41,819 bases of DNA from Desulfatitalea sp. BRH_c12 (GTDB lineage Bacteria > Desulfobacterota > Desulfobacteria > Desulfobacterales > Desulfosarcinaceae): the NCBI GenBank assembly GCA_000961655.1, contig LADR01000027.1:1-41819 (forward strand). The letters are read 5' to 3'. This document shows positions 32,608 through 41,655 of this stretch, one piece after another. The number at the start of each line of letters is the position of its first letter. Positions within the stretch are counted from its first letter, which is position 1. A model generated the notes under the pieces. That model saw only the letters and a list, made by a program, of their open reading frames with translations. It did no database searches and was not told the origin of the DNA. The translations under genes were made by a program, and so were the position numbers.

Positions 32608-34095
32608 ATGCTGAGAACCAAAGAAGCGTATCACGAGAAACTTTTTGCCATGCGGCCGAATATCTTTATCGGCGGGGAACGGGTGGGCCGGGATGATCCG
32701 CGCCTGCGGCCGGGAATCAATGTGCTCGACATCACTTTTGATCTGGCCCGCGATCCTGAATGGAAAGGGCTGGCCACGGCCACATCGACGGTCACCGGCC
32801 AGGAGATCAACCGGTGGGCGCATTTGCCCCAATCGCCTTACGATTTGATGCAGAAGCAAAAACTGATTCGTCTGGGCGCCCGCCGGGCGGGCGGGTGCAT
32901 TCAACGCTGCATGGGACACGATGCCATCAATGCCCTGGCGATCTGTACCAAGGAGATGGACCAGGCCAATGGCAGCGATTACCATGGTCGATTCCTTGAC
33001 TACCTGAAGATGTATCACGACCAGGACCTGGACGGATGCTGTGCCCAGACCGACAGCAAAGGCGACCGGATGAAAAGGCCCAGCGAACAAGAGGACCCGG
33101 ACGCCTATCTGCACATTGTCGAAGAGCGGCCTGACGGCATCGTGGTTTCCGGTTTCAAAATGTCCATCACCCAGGCGCCCTATGCCGATGAAATCATCGC
33201 CTTGCCGACCCGCGCCCTGGCCGAGTCCGATCGCGATTTCGCCGTGGCATTCGCCGTGCCGGCCGACGTCGAGGGGTTGAGCCTGATCACCCGCCCGGTC
33301 TGGCTTCGGGAAAAAGACGACGCCGCGGCCGGACCCTTTTGCCATTACGGTGTGTCCGACTGCATCGTCCTTTTCGATAACGTGTTCGTGCCTCGCGACA
33401 GAGTGTTCATGTGTGGGGAGTGGCAGTTCGGCCGCCGACTGGCACTGCTTTTCGCCGATTCCCACCGCCACAGTTACAGCGGTTGCAAACCGGCGGTTTC
33501 CGATATTCTTTGCGGGGCTGCGGCATTGGCAGCCGAGGCCAATAACATCTCAAAGGCCGCGCACATCAAGGAAAAGCTCTCCGAGTTCGCCGGTGCCGCG
33601 GAACTGGCCTACGCCGCCGGCGTCGCCGCGGCAGTGTACGGAAAGAAGACCGCCAGCGGGGTCTTCTTTCCAAATGAAATCTACGCCAATGTGGGCAGAC
33701 GTCTCACCGGCGAAACGATTTACCATGAGTACAATCTGTTGACGGAAATCGCCGGCGGCATCGCGGTGACCATGCCTTTCAGCGGCGATTTCGATCACGG
33801 CGACAACAAGGATGCGCTGGCGCGGTTTATCGTGAGAAACCCGGCCCTTTCTCCGGAAACATCCCGCAGGATATGGCAGTTTGTCGAAAACGTGGGCGCA
33901 TCGTCCATGGCCTCCTGGTACAAAATCGCCGGCGTCCACGGAGGGGGATCCCCGATCATGGAAACGATCGCCCTGAATATCGGCTACGATTTTGAAGACA
34001 AAAAGCGCGTCGCGCGCTACCTGGCCGGCATCGACGAGCACCTGGACGATTCCTGGTTGCGGGATTTGGAACCCAATTTCCCAACCAAGGATTGA
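32608..34095 (+). CDS. 4-hydroxybutyryl-CoA dehydratase-like flavin/[4Fe-4S] enzyme (AbfD family)
   Basis: This 495-residue protein belongs to the HpaB/AbfD superfamily. All four ligands of the AbfD cluster are present with the same spacing as in the Clostridium aminobutyricum enzyme: Cys97 and Cys101 (GGCIQRCMGHD), His286 and Cys293 (HRHSYSGC). AbfD uses FAD and a [4Fe-4S] cluster to dehydrate 4-hydroxybutyryl-CoA by a ketyl-radical route and also isomerises vinylacetyl-CoA. Other motifs are CAQTDSKGDRMKRP, DNVFVPRDRVFMCGEW and GRRLTGETIYHEYNLL. AAGGA lies nine bases before the ATG. The substrate here may differ, since the neighbours are an acyl-CoA ligase and an SDR, not the usual 4-hydroxybutyrate genes. 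It is probably oxygen-sensitive and cytoplasmic. Confidence 0.9.
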   Translation: MLRTKEAYHEKLFAMRPNIFIGGERVGRDDPRLRPGINVLDITFDLARDPEWKGLATATSTVTGQEINRWAHLPQSPYDLMQKQKLIRLGARRAGGCIQRCMGHDAINALAICTKEMDQANGSDYHGRFLDYLKMYHDQDLDGCCAQTDSKGDRMKRPSEQEDPDAYLHIVEERPDGIVVSGFKMSITQAPYADEIIALPTRALAESDRDFAVAFAVPADVEGLSLITRPVWLREKDDAAAGPFCHYGVSDCIVLFDNVFVPRDRVFMCGEWQFGRRLALLFADSHRHSYSGCKPAVSDILCGAAALAAEANNISKAAHIKEKLSEFAGAAELAYAAGVAAAVYGKKTASGVFFPNEIYANVGRRLTGETIYHEYNLLTEIAGGIAVTMPFSGDFDHGDNKDALARFIVRNPALSPETSRRIWQFVENVGASSMASWYKIAGVHGGGSPIMETIALNIGYDFEDKKRVARYLAGIDEHLDDSWLRDLEPNFPTKD

Positions 34096-34140
34096 GTCGG
34101 GCGGCGTCTTATCTACCCCGCAGAAGTGGAGCAGGCAAGT

Positions 34141-34647
34141 ATGAAAAGAGTATTGCACGCCGTGGACAGCATCAGCGATTGGTCGGGCAAGATCGTCTCG
34201 TTTGCGATCTACCTGGGAATTCTCATGCTGGTATTCGAGGTCATCGCCCGCTATTTTTTCAATTCGCCGACTGTCTGGGTTCATGGCTATTCGCAGCGGC
34301 TTTTCGGCAGTTATTTTATCCTGGTGGGCGCGTACACGCTCCTGAAAGACGGCCATGTGCGGGTCGATATTATCTACCAGCGTTTTCCGATCAGGGTCAG
34401 AGCGCTGCTGGACATCCTCAACTACAGCCTGCTGGCGATCTGGGTGTTTGTGCTGATCAAGGAGGGGGGCACGTTTTTTTACAACTCCTGGATGATGCGT
34501 GAAGCAGACGAAATGGCCCTGGCCCACCCGGTTTATCCTGTCAAACTCATACTCGTCGTTGGCGTGCTGCTGATTTTCCTCCAGGGGCTTTCCAGATTGA
34601 CGACATCCTGCATCACGTTGGTCAAGGGGGTGAAGTATGAGCTTTGA
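34141..34647 (+). CDS. dctQ: TRAP transporter small membrane subunit (DctQ)
   Basis: The 168-residue protein has four membrane helices. Typical DctQ motifs are LVFEVIARYFFNSPTVWVHG in helices 1-2, GAYTLLKDGHVRVDIIYQRF and a last helix GVLLIFLQGLSRLTTS. It forms the small inner-membrane subunit of a Na+-driven carboxylate transporter. The start is the ATG at 34141, with GGAGCAGG upstream; the GTG 15 bases earlier is less likely. It overlaps dctM by 11 bases. Confidence 0.88.
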   Translation: MKRVLHAVDSISDWSGKIVSFAIYLGILMLVFEVIARYFFNSPTVWVHGYSQRLFGSYFILVGAYTLLKDGHVRVDIIYQRFPIRVRALLDILNYSLLAIWVFVLIKEGGTFFYNSWMMREADEMALAHPVYPVKLILVVGVLLIFLQGLSRLTTSCITLVKGVKYEL

Positions 34648-35947
34648 AATTCTTTTGACCATCGGCATGTTCGGGTCCCTGGTGCTTTGTATCATGTTCG
34701 GGGTGTCCCTGGCCTTCGCGCTGGGCTCGGTCGGCGTCATTTCGGCACTGCTCATGTATGGCCCTGACGGGTTGATGCCGGTGGTGACCGGGGTGTTCAA
34801 CTACATGTGGATGCTGCTGCTGGCCGCGGTGCCCCTGTTCGTTTTCATCGGTGTGGCGCTGTCCAAATCGCGAATTGCCGTGGACATGTACGATGCCTTC
34901 TACCTTTGGTCCGGACGCCTGCGCGGCGGGCTGGCCGTCGGAACCTGTGCTTTTGCCGCCGCGCTGTCGGCCATGACCGGCAATTGTTCGGCCTCGACTG
35001 TGACCACCGGCCTTGTGGCGATTCCGCCCATGCGCCAGCGCAAGTATAATGAACTGATCATCTTCGGGTCGATTGGATCTTCCGGCACGCTCGGGATCCT
35101 CATCCCCCCGAGTATCACCTTGATCGTCATCGGCATGATGACGGGTCAATCCATTGGCAAGCTGTTTGCCGGCGGCCTGGTCGCCGGGGTTGCCATTGTC
35201 CTGTTGTTTATGGCCTACATCATCTTCATGGCCTGGCTGCATCCGGAGCTGTGCCCAGCCATGGAAGAAACACCGACAATGCGTCAAAAGCTCCTCGCCT
35301 TGAAGTCGGTGGCCCTGCCCTCCTTGATCATTCTTTCGATTCTCGGATCGCTGTTTTTCGGCATTGCCACGCCTACTGAAGCATCGTCGGTGGGTGCCAT
35401 GGCCGTGTTGATATGCGTGGCGATCCGCGGGGAGTTCACTTGGAAGTTTTTCAAGGAGACGGCCTATCAGACCGCCAGCATTACCGGCATGGTGTTGTGG
35501 ATCATGTTTGGGGCCGCCGCATTCGTTTCCATTTACAGCGGCGGTGGCGGCATTTACTTCGTTCAAAACATGCTTCTGGGTCTGGATGCCAGTCCCTGGA
35601 TGATCATTATCATTCTTCAGCTTGCCATCTTGATATTGGGGATGTTTCTCGACCCGATGGGCATCATTTTGCTTTGCATGCCGCTGTTTTATCCGGTGGT
35701 CATGTCGATGGGCTTCGATCCGGTGTGGTACGGCGTGGTGTTCAATATCGCCCTGTGCATCGGCTACATCACCCCCCCGTTCGGCTATAATTTGTTTTAT
35801 CTCAAATCGCTGAGCCCGGAAACAAGCATGAACACCATCTTTCGAAGCCAATTCCCCTTTATCCTGATCATGGTCGGGGCTCTGATTCTGATGATGCTTT
35901 TTCCGGCCATCATCACCTGGCTTCCGAATGCGATGAGTTTGGGATAA
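34637..35947 (+). CDS. dctM: TRAP transporter large membrane subunit (DctM)
   Basis: This 436-residue protein has about twelve helices. Visible family motifs are AVPLFVFIGVALSKSRIA, GRLRGGLAVGTCAFAAALSA, MTGNCSASTVTTG, IPPSITLIVIGMMTG, FFGIATPTEASSVGAMAVL and the late FLDPMGIILLCMPLFYPV. It is the translocation subunit and works with DctQ and the periplasmic DctP. AAGGGGG precedes the ATG within dctQ. The matching binding-protein gene is not adjacent but lies 3.3 kb downstream. Confidence 0.93.
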   Translation: MSFEILLTIGMFGSLVLCIMFGVSLAFALGSVGVISALLMYGPDGLMPVVTGVFNYMWMLLLAAVPLFVFIGVALSKSRIAVDMYDAFYLWSGRLRGGLAVGTCAFAAALSAMTGNCSASTVTTGLVAIPPMRQRKYNELIIFGSIGSSGTLGILIPPSITLIVIGMMTGQSIGKLFAGGLVAGVAIVLLFMAYIIFMAWLHPELCPAMEETPTMRQKLLALKSVALPSLIILSILGSLFFGIATPTEASSVGAMAVLICVAIRGEFTWKFFKETAYQTASITGMVLWIMFGAAAFVSIYSGGGGIYFVQNMLLGLDASPWMIIIILQLAILILGMFLDPMGIILLCMPLFYPVVMSMGFDPVWYGVVFNIALCIGYITPPFGYNLFYLKSLSPETSMNTIFRSQFPFILIMVGALILMMLFPAIITWLPNAMSLG

Positions 35948-36033
35948 AGAGGAAAGTATTCCGGCGATTTGATCGGGTGTTTTACGTTGCCCATAAGGGC
36001 TGTATCGAGGTTTAACTGCTGGAGATTCTGGAT

Positions 36034-36552
36034 ATGCCGCCTGTCATCGAAAAAATTCTATTTACTTCCGACCTCACCGACACTTCGAAGCATGCTTTCT
36101 CCTATGCCGCCAGTATGGCCGAGCGCTACTGCGCTCAGATCGTGTTCCTCTATGTGATGGAAGATGTGCCGCACAGCGCCAAGGGCTTTCTCGACGCCGA
36201 AGTCATCGCACAGATTCGCAGTCGTGCCGTGGGCAATGCAATGCAGTCTCTGATCGGCAAACGGCAGGATATGGCCCTGGTTCAGTCCGGTCTGCGCCGT
36301 TTCTGCGAGAGTGTCCGCGACGGTCTGCCCCTCGACGGTGAAAGGTACCCCGCGGCCGAGGTGGTTGTCAGGGAAGGCAACGTGGTCGATGAGATCATCG
36401 CTGTGGCCGCCGAATTTCAGTGCGATACGATCGTGATGGGGTCAGCGCGTCGGGGCACCTTCGCCGAAGCGATGCTTGGAAGCGTTCTCAAGGGGGTTTT
36501 GAAGCGTTCAGACGCAATGGTGGTTGTGGCGCCGCCCCTGAAGAAAGCGTAG
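36034..36552 (+). CDS. Universal stress protein (UspA family)
   Basis: This 172-residue cytoplasmic protein starts with the typical strand KILFTSDLTDTSKHAFSYAA. It ends with the ATP-binding motif MGSARRGTFAEAMLGSVLKG followed by VVVAPP, matching GSxRRG...GS of nucleotide-binding Usp proteins. UspA-type genes are often attached to TRAP operons (as in TeaD of Halomonas, which adjusts a TRAP transporter), which fits its position 86 bases after dctM. A GGAG lies nine bases before the ATG. A regulator of the transporter is inferred from context. Confidence 0.88.
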   Translation: MPPVIEKILFTSDLTDTSKHAFSYAASMAERYCAQIVFLYVMEDVPHSAKGFLDAEVIAQIRSRAVGNAMQSLIGKRQDMALVQSGLRRFCESVRDGLPLDGERYPAAEVVVREGNVVDEIIAVAAEFQCDTIVMGSARRGTFAEAMLGSVLKGVLKRSDAMVVVAPPLKKA

Positions 36553-36639
36553 CCGGTCGGTCGTCGGGCAGGCAAAGAAAACCGATGGGCAGCAACGGTA
36601 TGCTGCCGGTAGGTCGCAACCCAGGAGGAGAGAATCGTC

Positions 36640-37404
36640 ATGAATTTGGACATATTTTCACTTAAAGGCAAAGTGGCCATGGTCACGGGCAGTTCGAAAG
36701 GCCTGGGCCGCGCAGCCGCCCTGGCGCTCGCCAAGGCCGGATCCGATATCGCCGTGTGCGGCCGGAACCAGGCCGACATCGACACTGTAGTCAATGACAT
36801 CCACGCGCTGAACCGGCAAGCGTCCGGTTTTGTATTCGATGTCACCCGCAAAGAGAGCGTGCACAAAGGCGTGAATGAAATTCTGGCCCGCTTCGGGCGC
36901 ATCGACATTCTTATCAACAACGCGGGCACCAACTACCGCGTGCCTGTCCTCGAATACCCGGAAGAAGAATGGGACCGGATCATCGCTATCAACCTGAAAG
37001 GCTATTACCTTGTCGCCCAGGCGGTCGTGCCTCAGATGATTACACTCGGTTACGGCAAGGTGATCAATATGAGCTCCATCCTGGGGCACATCGGCCTGCC
37101 CAACCAACTCGCCTACGCATCGTCCAAAGGGGGCGTCGAGCAGATGACCAAAGTGATGGCCCTGGAGTGGGCCAAAGCCGGGGTGCGGGTCAATGCCATT
37201 GCGCCCACCTACTTTGAAACCGAGATGGTCAAACAGATCCGGCATGACAAGGAGCGTTTCGATTTCATCAATGAACGCACACCCATGGGCCGCTGGGGCA
37301 AACTCGAGGAGATCGAGGGCATCGTGATTTTTCTGGCCAGTGCCGCATCCGATTTCATCACGGGTCAGAGTCTGGTGATCGATGGCGGATGGACCGCCTG
37401 GTAA
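36640..37404 (+). CDS. Short-chain dehydrogenase/reductase (FabG-like)
   Basis: The 254-residue classical SDR has the cofactor motif TGSSKGLG (16-23), NNAG (93-96), Ser145/146, and the catalytic pair Tyr159 and Lys163 (YASSK), ending TGQSLVIDGGW. It interconverts a hydroxyl and a keto group with NAD(P)H. Family members include 3-oxoacyl reductases and sugar-acid dehydrogenases; with an acyl-CoA ligase 17 bases downstream, a hydroxyacyl substrate is plausible. GGAGGAGAG precedes the ATG. Unlike the SDR domain in the TetR fusion, all catalytic residues are intact. Confidence 0.9.
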   Translation: MNLDIFSLKGKVAMVTGSSKGLGRAAALALAKAGSDIAVCGRNQADIDTVVNDIHALNRQASGFVFDVTRKESVHKGVNEILARFGRIDILINNAGTNYRVPVLEYPEEEWDRIIAINLKGYYLVAQAVVPQMITLGYGKVINMSSILGHIGLPNQLAYASSKGGVEQMTKVMALEWAKAGVRVNAIAPTYFETEMVKQIRHDKERFDFINERTPMGRWGKLEEIEGIVIFLASAASDFITGQSLVIDGGWTAW

Positions 37405-37421
37405 GCGCTATAGGAGAGAAA

Positions 37422-39086
37422 ATGAACGGCACATACGACGACAAACCCTGGATTAGGACCTATCCAGAGTGGCTTGCGGCGACGCCGCCGGAAAGCTATG
37501 CGACGGTTTTGGACAAGTTCAAACAAGCGGTGGAAAGCTATCCGCAACACCCGTGCATGTATTACTTCGAACGGGCCATCAGCTTTTCGGAAACCGCCCG
37601 TCTGGCCGATAGTCTTTCGGCCGCGCTGGCCGACATGGGCTTTGCGCGGGGCGACCGGATACTTTTCGTGCTGCAAAATATTCCGCAGGTGCTGGTCGCC
37701 TCGGTGGCGGTCTGGAAGCTGGGCGGGACCGTGGTGCCGGTCAACCCGATGTACACTGCCAAGGATCTGGACCACTTGCTGTCCGACAGCGGGGCGCGCC
37801 TGATTCTATGTGAGGACCTTCTTTATGAAAAGACCGTGCGCGCCGCCGCCGGCGACCGCACGGTGATAACGACGTCGGCGCACGACTTTCTCGGGGAAGA
37901 ACAACCGGTCCCCGTCCAATTGACCGGGGGGCCCAAGCAGGTCTTCGCCGGGACCGTTGATCTCATGGATCTGATCCGAAGATTCGCGGGCCGACACGTC
38001 GAAGAGAATCCGCCTGGGCCCGAAGATCTCGCCTACCTGGTCTACACCTCTGGAACGACCGGTCCGCCCAAGGGGGCGATGATCTCCCACGCCAACATCG
38101 ACCACAACTGCTTTGTCTACGCGGCGACTGTGCGGCTCGATCGCTCAGACGTTATCTGGGGTGTTGCCCCGCTGTTCCACATTACCGGCATCGTCGCCCA
38201 TCAGGCGATTGCTTTTCATTTGGGTATTCCTGTGGTGCTTCACAACCGGTTCGACGCCGCGGACGCACTGCGCCTGATTGAAAAGCATCGCGTCACTTTC
38301 AGTGTGGCGTCGATCACGGTCTACATCGCCCTGTTGAATTACCCGGGCCTGAAATCCTTCAACATTGCCCATTTCCAGAAGGCCTACAGCGGCGGAGCCC
38401 CAGTGTCGCCGGGTACGGTCAGAAAGTTCAAGGAGGCCATGGGGCTGACGATTTACAATGTCTACGGGCTTACCGAAAGCGCGTCACCCGCCACCATCAC
38501 ACCCTTGGGCATGGAGGGCCCGGTGGACAAAGATTCGGGGGCATTGTCGGTAGGCTTGATCATCCCCGGCATCGAGGCCTGGATTGTCGACGTGAACGAC
38601 CGGGGTCAGCGGATGCCGCCGGGACACGAAGGCGAGCTGGTGCTGCGCGGGCCGAGCATCGTGCGCGGGTACTGGCAAAAGCCGGAGGAAACAGCCAGTG
38701 CCATCGTGGACGGCCGTTTTCATACGGGCGATGTGGCCAAAATCGACGAACAGGGCTGGTGCTACATCGTCGACCGCAAAAAGGATCTGATCAATGTCTC
38801 TGGGTTCAAGGTCTGGCCGCGCGATGTAGAAGATGTGTTGTATCAGCACCCCGCGGTTCGTGAAGCAGCGGTCGTCGGCGTCCCGGACAGCTACCGCGGA
38901 GAAACCGTCAAGGCCTTCGTCTCGCTGTCTGAGCCCTTCAAGGGCCAAACGACCCCCGAGGAGTTGATGCTGTTCTGCAAGGAGCGGCTTGCGGCCTATA
39001 AGTATCCGCGCATTGTGGAGATCATCGACGAGGTGCCGAAAACAGTGACCGGAAAATTATTGCGGCGCGAACTGCGAGATCGGTAA
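37422..39086 (+). CDS. Acyl-CoA ligase (AMP-binding, FadD/AliA type)
   Basis: The 554-residue adenylate-forming enzyme activates a carboxylic acid to its CoA thioester using ATP. It has the phosphate-loop YTSGTTGPPKG (208-218), the YNVYGLTESASPAT motif, GELVLRGPSIVRGYW, the hinge DRKKDLINVSGFKVWPRDVE, and the catalytic C-terminal Lys545 in TVTGKLLRREL. The length fits medium/long-chain or alicyclic acid ligases; the substrate is not readable. The ATG at 37422 follows TAGGAGAG closely; an earlier in-frame ATG lies inside the SDR gene. It is probably cotranscribed with the SDR. It likely works on the compound imported by the TRAP or Liv system. Confidence 0.92.
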   Translation: MNGTYDDKPWIRTYPEWLAATPPESYATVLDKFKQAVESYPQHPCMYYFERAISFSETARLADSLSAALADMGFARGDRILFVLQNIPQVLVASVAVWKLGGTVVPVNPMYTAKDLDHLLSDSGARLILCEDLLYEKTVRAAAGDRTVITTSAHDFLGEEQPVPVQLTGGPKQVFAGTVDLMDLIRRFAGRHVEENPPGPEDLAYLVYTSGTTGPPKGAMISHANIDHNCFVYAATVRLDRSDVIWGVAPLFHITGIVAHQAIAFHLGIPVVLHNRFDAADALRLIEKHRVTFSVASITVYIALLNYPGLKSFNIAHFQKAYSGGAPVSPGTVRKFKEAMGLTIYNVYGLTESASPATITPLGMEGPVDKDSGALSVGLIIPGIEAWIVDVNDRGQRMPPGHEGELVLRGPSIVRGYWQKPEETASAIVDGRFHTGDVAKIDEQGWCYIVDRKKDLINVSGFKVWPRDVEDVLYQHPAVREAAVVGVPDSYRGETVKAFVSLSEPFKGQTTPEELMLFCKERLAAYKYPRIVEIIDEVPKTVTGKLLRRELRDR

Positions 39087-39211
39087 GCCGCACATGTTGA
39101 AGGAAGTACCGGACCGGGCAGTGGCGTTGGTCGCCTTGAACCGGTGCCGGAATTGGGAACGGGGCTTTGTGACGTCCTGGCAAAATTCTAATGCACAATG
39201 GAGGCGCAATT

Positions 39212-40276
39212 ATGTCGGAAAACATTTCAAGACGAAAAGTGCTCAAGGCCGGAGTGGCCGGAGCGGCTGCCCTGGCAGCCGGGGCAGCCGCCGTTATCCC
39301 CAAAGTGGCCCATGCCAAAACGGGCAAGAAGATTCGTTGGCGCATGCAGACCCACTGGCCGACCGGTGTCGGCTACTACAAGGATGTCTATGTTCGCTTC
39401 TGCGATCGGGTGCGGGCCGCCACAGACGGTGAACTGGACATCACTCCGCTGCCGCCGGGCGCTATCGTTCCCACCAAGGATGTGTTCGAAGCTTTGGGGC
39501 GTGGGCTGTTCGAAATTTCCTTGATCTGGCCAGCCTATTGGATCGGCATGGTGCCGGTCGCAGGCCATATCAACGGCCAGCTCTATTCCTGGGAAAATGT
39601 GTCGGAGATGTACGGTTACTTTTACGACATGGGCGCCATAGAGATTTTCCGCCAGGCGTATGCCGATCACAAGGTCCGTTTCGTGGCGCCGCTTCCCTGT
39701 GCCGGCCTGGCGCTCTTCTCCAGAAAGCCGCTGCGTACGATCAGCGATTTCAAGGGATTCAAGGTTCGCAGCACGGGCATCGCCGCCCAAGTGTTCCAGA
39801 AAGCCGGGGCCACGCCGGTCTTTTTCCCTGGCGAGGAGGTCTACCAGGCCCTGCAGACCGGTGTGTGCGACGGCGCCCACTGGGGCGGTGTTTCCACCGC
39901 CTGGGACATGAAGTTCCAGGAAGTGACCAAGTTCATCGTCATGCCTTACCTGGCGAACATCAACAATGGCGAAATCATCATGAACCACAAAAAATGGGAT
40001 GAACTGCCATCCGACCTCAAGGCGATCGTCGAAGAGTGCGCCAGCTCGTGCGGCAATGATTTTCTGAGATGGTCCGGCTACAACGACATCATCGACATTG
40101 AAAAGTTCCAGAAAGAGAAAATGGGCGAGCTTTGCCACATGGAAGCGGACGCGGTCGCCCAGATGCGCAAGTTCTCCATCGAAGTCGTCGACGAGTACTC
40201 GAAAAAAGATCCCAAGTACTGCGGCAAAGCCGGCGAACTGCTCAAAGACATGTTGAAAATGACCGGCCGGATCTGA
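39212..40276 (+). CDS. dctP: TRAP transporter periplasmic binding protein (DctP)
   Basis: The 354-residue protein carries a twin-arginine signal (SRRKVLKAG at 6-14, Ala-rich stretch, likely cut after AHA near residue 35). The mature part has the DctP fold: WRMQTHWPTGVGYYKDVYVR, FEISLIWPAYWIG, KGFKVRSTGIAAQVFQKAGA (the Arg that binds the substrate carboxylate), and ALQTGVCDGAHWGG. Similar Tat-exported DctP proteins of the TakP/YiaO type bind 2-oxo acids or lactate, some as dimers. GGAGG precedes the ATG by seven bases. It is the probable partner of DctQM, although separated from them by usp, the SDR and the ligase. Confidence 0.92.
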   Translation: MSENISRRKVLKAGVAGAAALAAGAAAVIPKVAHAKTGKKIRWRMQTHWPTGVGYYKDVYVRFCDRVRAATDGELDITPLPPGAIVPTKDVFEALGRGLFEISLIWPAYWIGMVPVAGHINGQLYSWENVSEMYGYFYDMGAIEIFRQAYADHKVRFVAPLPCAGLALFSRKPLRTISDFKGFKVRSTGIAAQVFQKAGATPVFFPGEEVYQALQTGVCDGAHWGGVSTAWDMKFQEVTKFIVMPYLANINNGEIIMNHKKWDELPSDLKAIVEECASSCGNDFLRWSGYNDIIDIEKFQKEKMGELCHMEADAVAQMRKFSIEVVDEYSKKDPKYCGKAGELLKDMLKMTGRI

Positions 40277-40317
40277 TCCGGCAGCAACGACTCAACACCC
40301 GCCAAACACCCCACGCT

Positions 40318-40347
40318 CTTCCGGCGGAAGCCTTTTTCCGCCGGAAG
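40318..40347 (+). terminator. Perfect 12-bp hairpin between dctP and the M20 gene
   Basis: CTTCCGGCGGAA (40318-40329) pairs with TTCCGCCGGAAG (40336-40347) around a 6-base loop. There is no T run after it. It may partly terminate or stabilise the transcript, giving more DctP than hydrolase. Confidence 0.6.
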
Positions 40348-40395
40348 CAGACGGGTGCTATCCACTGAAAAGCAGCAGACAAGCAAGGTGTTTAC

Positions 40396-41568
40396 ATGAG
40401 CGACCTCAAAGAAGCCATCGATCGCCGCCGCGAAGAGATCATCCGGATGCGGCGTGAATTGCACCGGATTCCTGAGCCGGCCTACACCGAAGAAAAGACG
40501 GCCGGGTACGTCGCCGAACAACTCGCGCGGTTGGCAATCCCGGTACGCACCGGTATCGCCCGCTTCGGCGTCGTGGGGACGCACCGCTTTGCGCAGCCCG
40601 GAAAAACAGTGATGCTGCGCAGCGAACTCGATGCCCTGCCCGTGGCCGAACAGACCGGCTTGCCGTTTGCTTCGCTGCATCCGGGTGCCATGCACGCTTG
40701 TGGTCACGACGGCCATATGGCCATGGTGCTAGGTGCCGCCATGGTCCTGCGCGACCTCGACCCGCCCCTTTGCGGGGCAATCAAATTCGTTTTCCAGCCG
40801 GCCGAGGAGGGCCCGGGAGGGGCTGCCCCGATGATCGCGCAGGGCGTGCTGTCCGATCCCCAAGTCGATACGGTTCTTGGACTGCATCTTTGGCCCGGCC
40901 TGCCGGAGGGAACCGTGGGCATTCGGAATGGCCCCCTGATGGCGGCCATGGACCGCTTCGACATTCATATCAAAGGCAAAGGGGGTCACGGTGCCATGCC
41001 GCATCTCTGTGTCGACGCCCTGGAGATTGGCACCCAGGTGGTCGGCGCCCTGCAGCGCATCGTCAGCCGGCAGATGAATCCGCTGCAGCCGGCGGTCGTC
41101 ACCATCGGCGAATTTCATGCCGGTGCCGCGTTTAACATCATTGCCTCCGAAGCACATCTTTCGGGAACCACACGCACCTTCGACACCGACATATGGCACT
41201 CCTGGGCCGAACGTATCGATCGGATCGTCAGCGGCATATGTGCATCCATGGGGGCCGAATATCGTCTGGATTACCGGCCGGGATATCCGGTGACCATCAA
41301 TGACGAGCAAACTGCCCGCAGGGCGCGGGACTGGGCTGCGGCCGCCGTCGGTCACGAATCCGTGCTGATTCCGGAACAGACCATGGGTGGCGAAGATTTT
41401 GCCTTCTATCTACAGCGCACGCCAGGCTGTTTTATTTTTCTTGGCGCGGGGCGCCCGAATGTCGCGCCGTTGCATAGCCCATTCTTCGATTTTTCCGAAG
41501 ATATTCTGCTAACCGGTGTGGAAATTTACTGCCGTGCGGCGCTGGATTTGCTGCGGGAAAACGGGTAG
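40396..41568 (+). CDS. M20D-family amidohydrolase (hippurate/N-acyl amino acid hydrolase type)
   Basis: The 390-residue metallo-amidohydrolase has the dinuclear metal residues of the M20D group: Cys102 and His104 in HACGHDGHMAM, Glu137/138 in PAEEGPGG, His164 in LGLHLWPGLP and His360 in PLHSPFFDF. The dimerisation domain includes GKGGHGAMPH (194-203). Close relatives cleave hippurate, N-acetyl or indole-acetyl amino acids. Next to an acyl-CoA ligase it would supply the free acid from an imported N-acyl amino acid, which is inferred. GGTG lies upstream of the ATG at moderate strength. It is the last gene; an R3 element follows 87 bases later. Confidence 0.92.
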   Translation: MSDLKEAIDRRREEIIRMRRELHRIPEPAYTEEKTAGYVAEQLARLAIPVRTGIARFGVVGTHRFAQPGKTVMLRSELDALPVAEQTGLPFASLHPGAMHACGHDGHMAMVLGAAMVLRDLDPPLCGAIKFVFQPAEEGPGGAAPMIAQGVLSDPQVDTVLGLHLWPGLPEGTVGIRNGPLMAAMDRFDIHIKGKGGHGAMPHLCVDALEIGTQVVGALQRIVSRQMNPLQPAVVTIGEFHAGAAFNIIASEAHLSGTTRTFDTDIWHSWAERIDRIVSGICASMGAEYRLDYRPGYPVTINDEQTARRARDWAAAAVGHESVLIPEQTMGGEDFAFYLQRTPGCFIFLGAGRPNVAPLHSPFFDFSEDILLTGVEIYCRAALDLLRENG

Positions 41569-41655
41569 GCCCGGCAGGCGATCGCGCCCGAATGGGCTTG
41601 GACAAGTGAATTGCGAAATTCCAATACCCGCCGAAAGATTTGAGCCTGATCAGTT

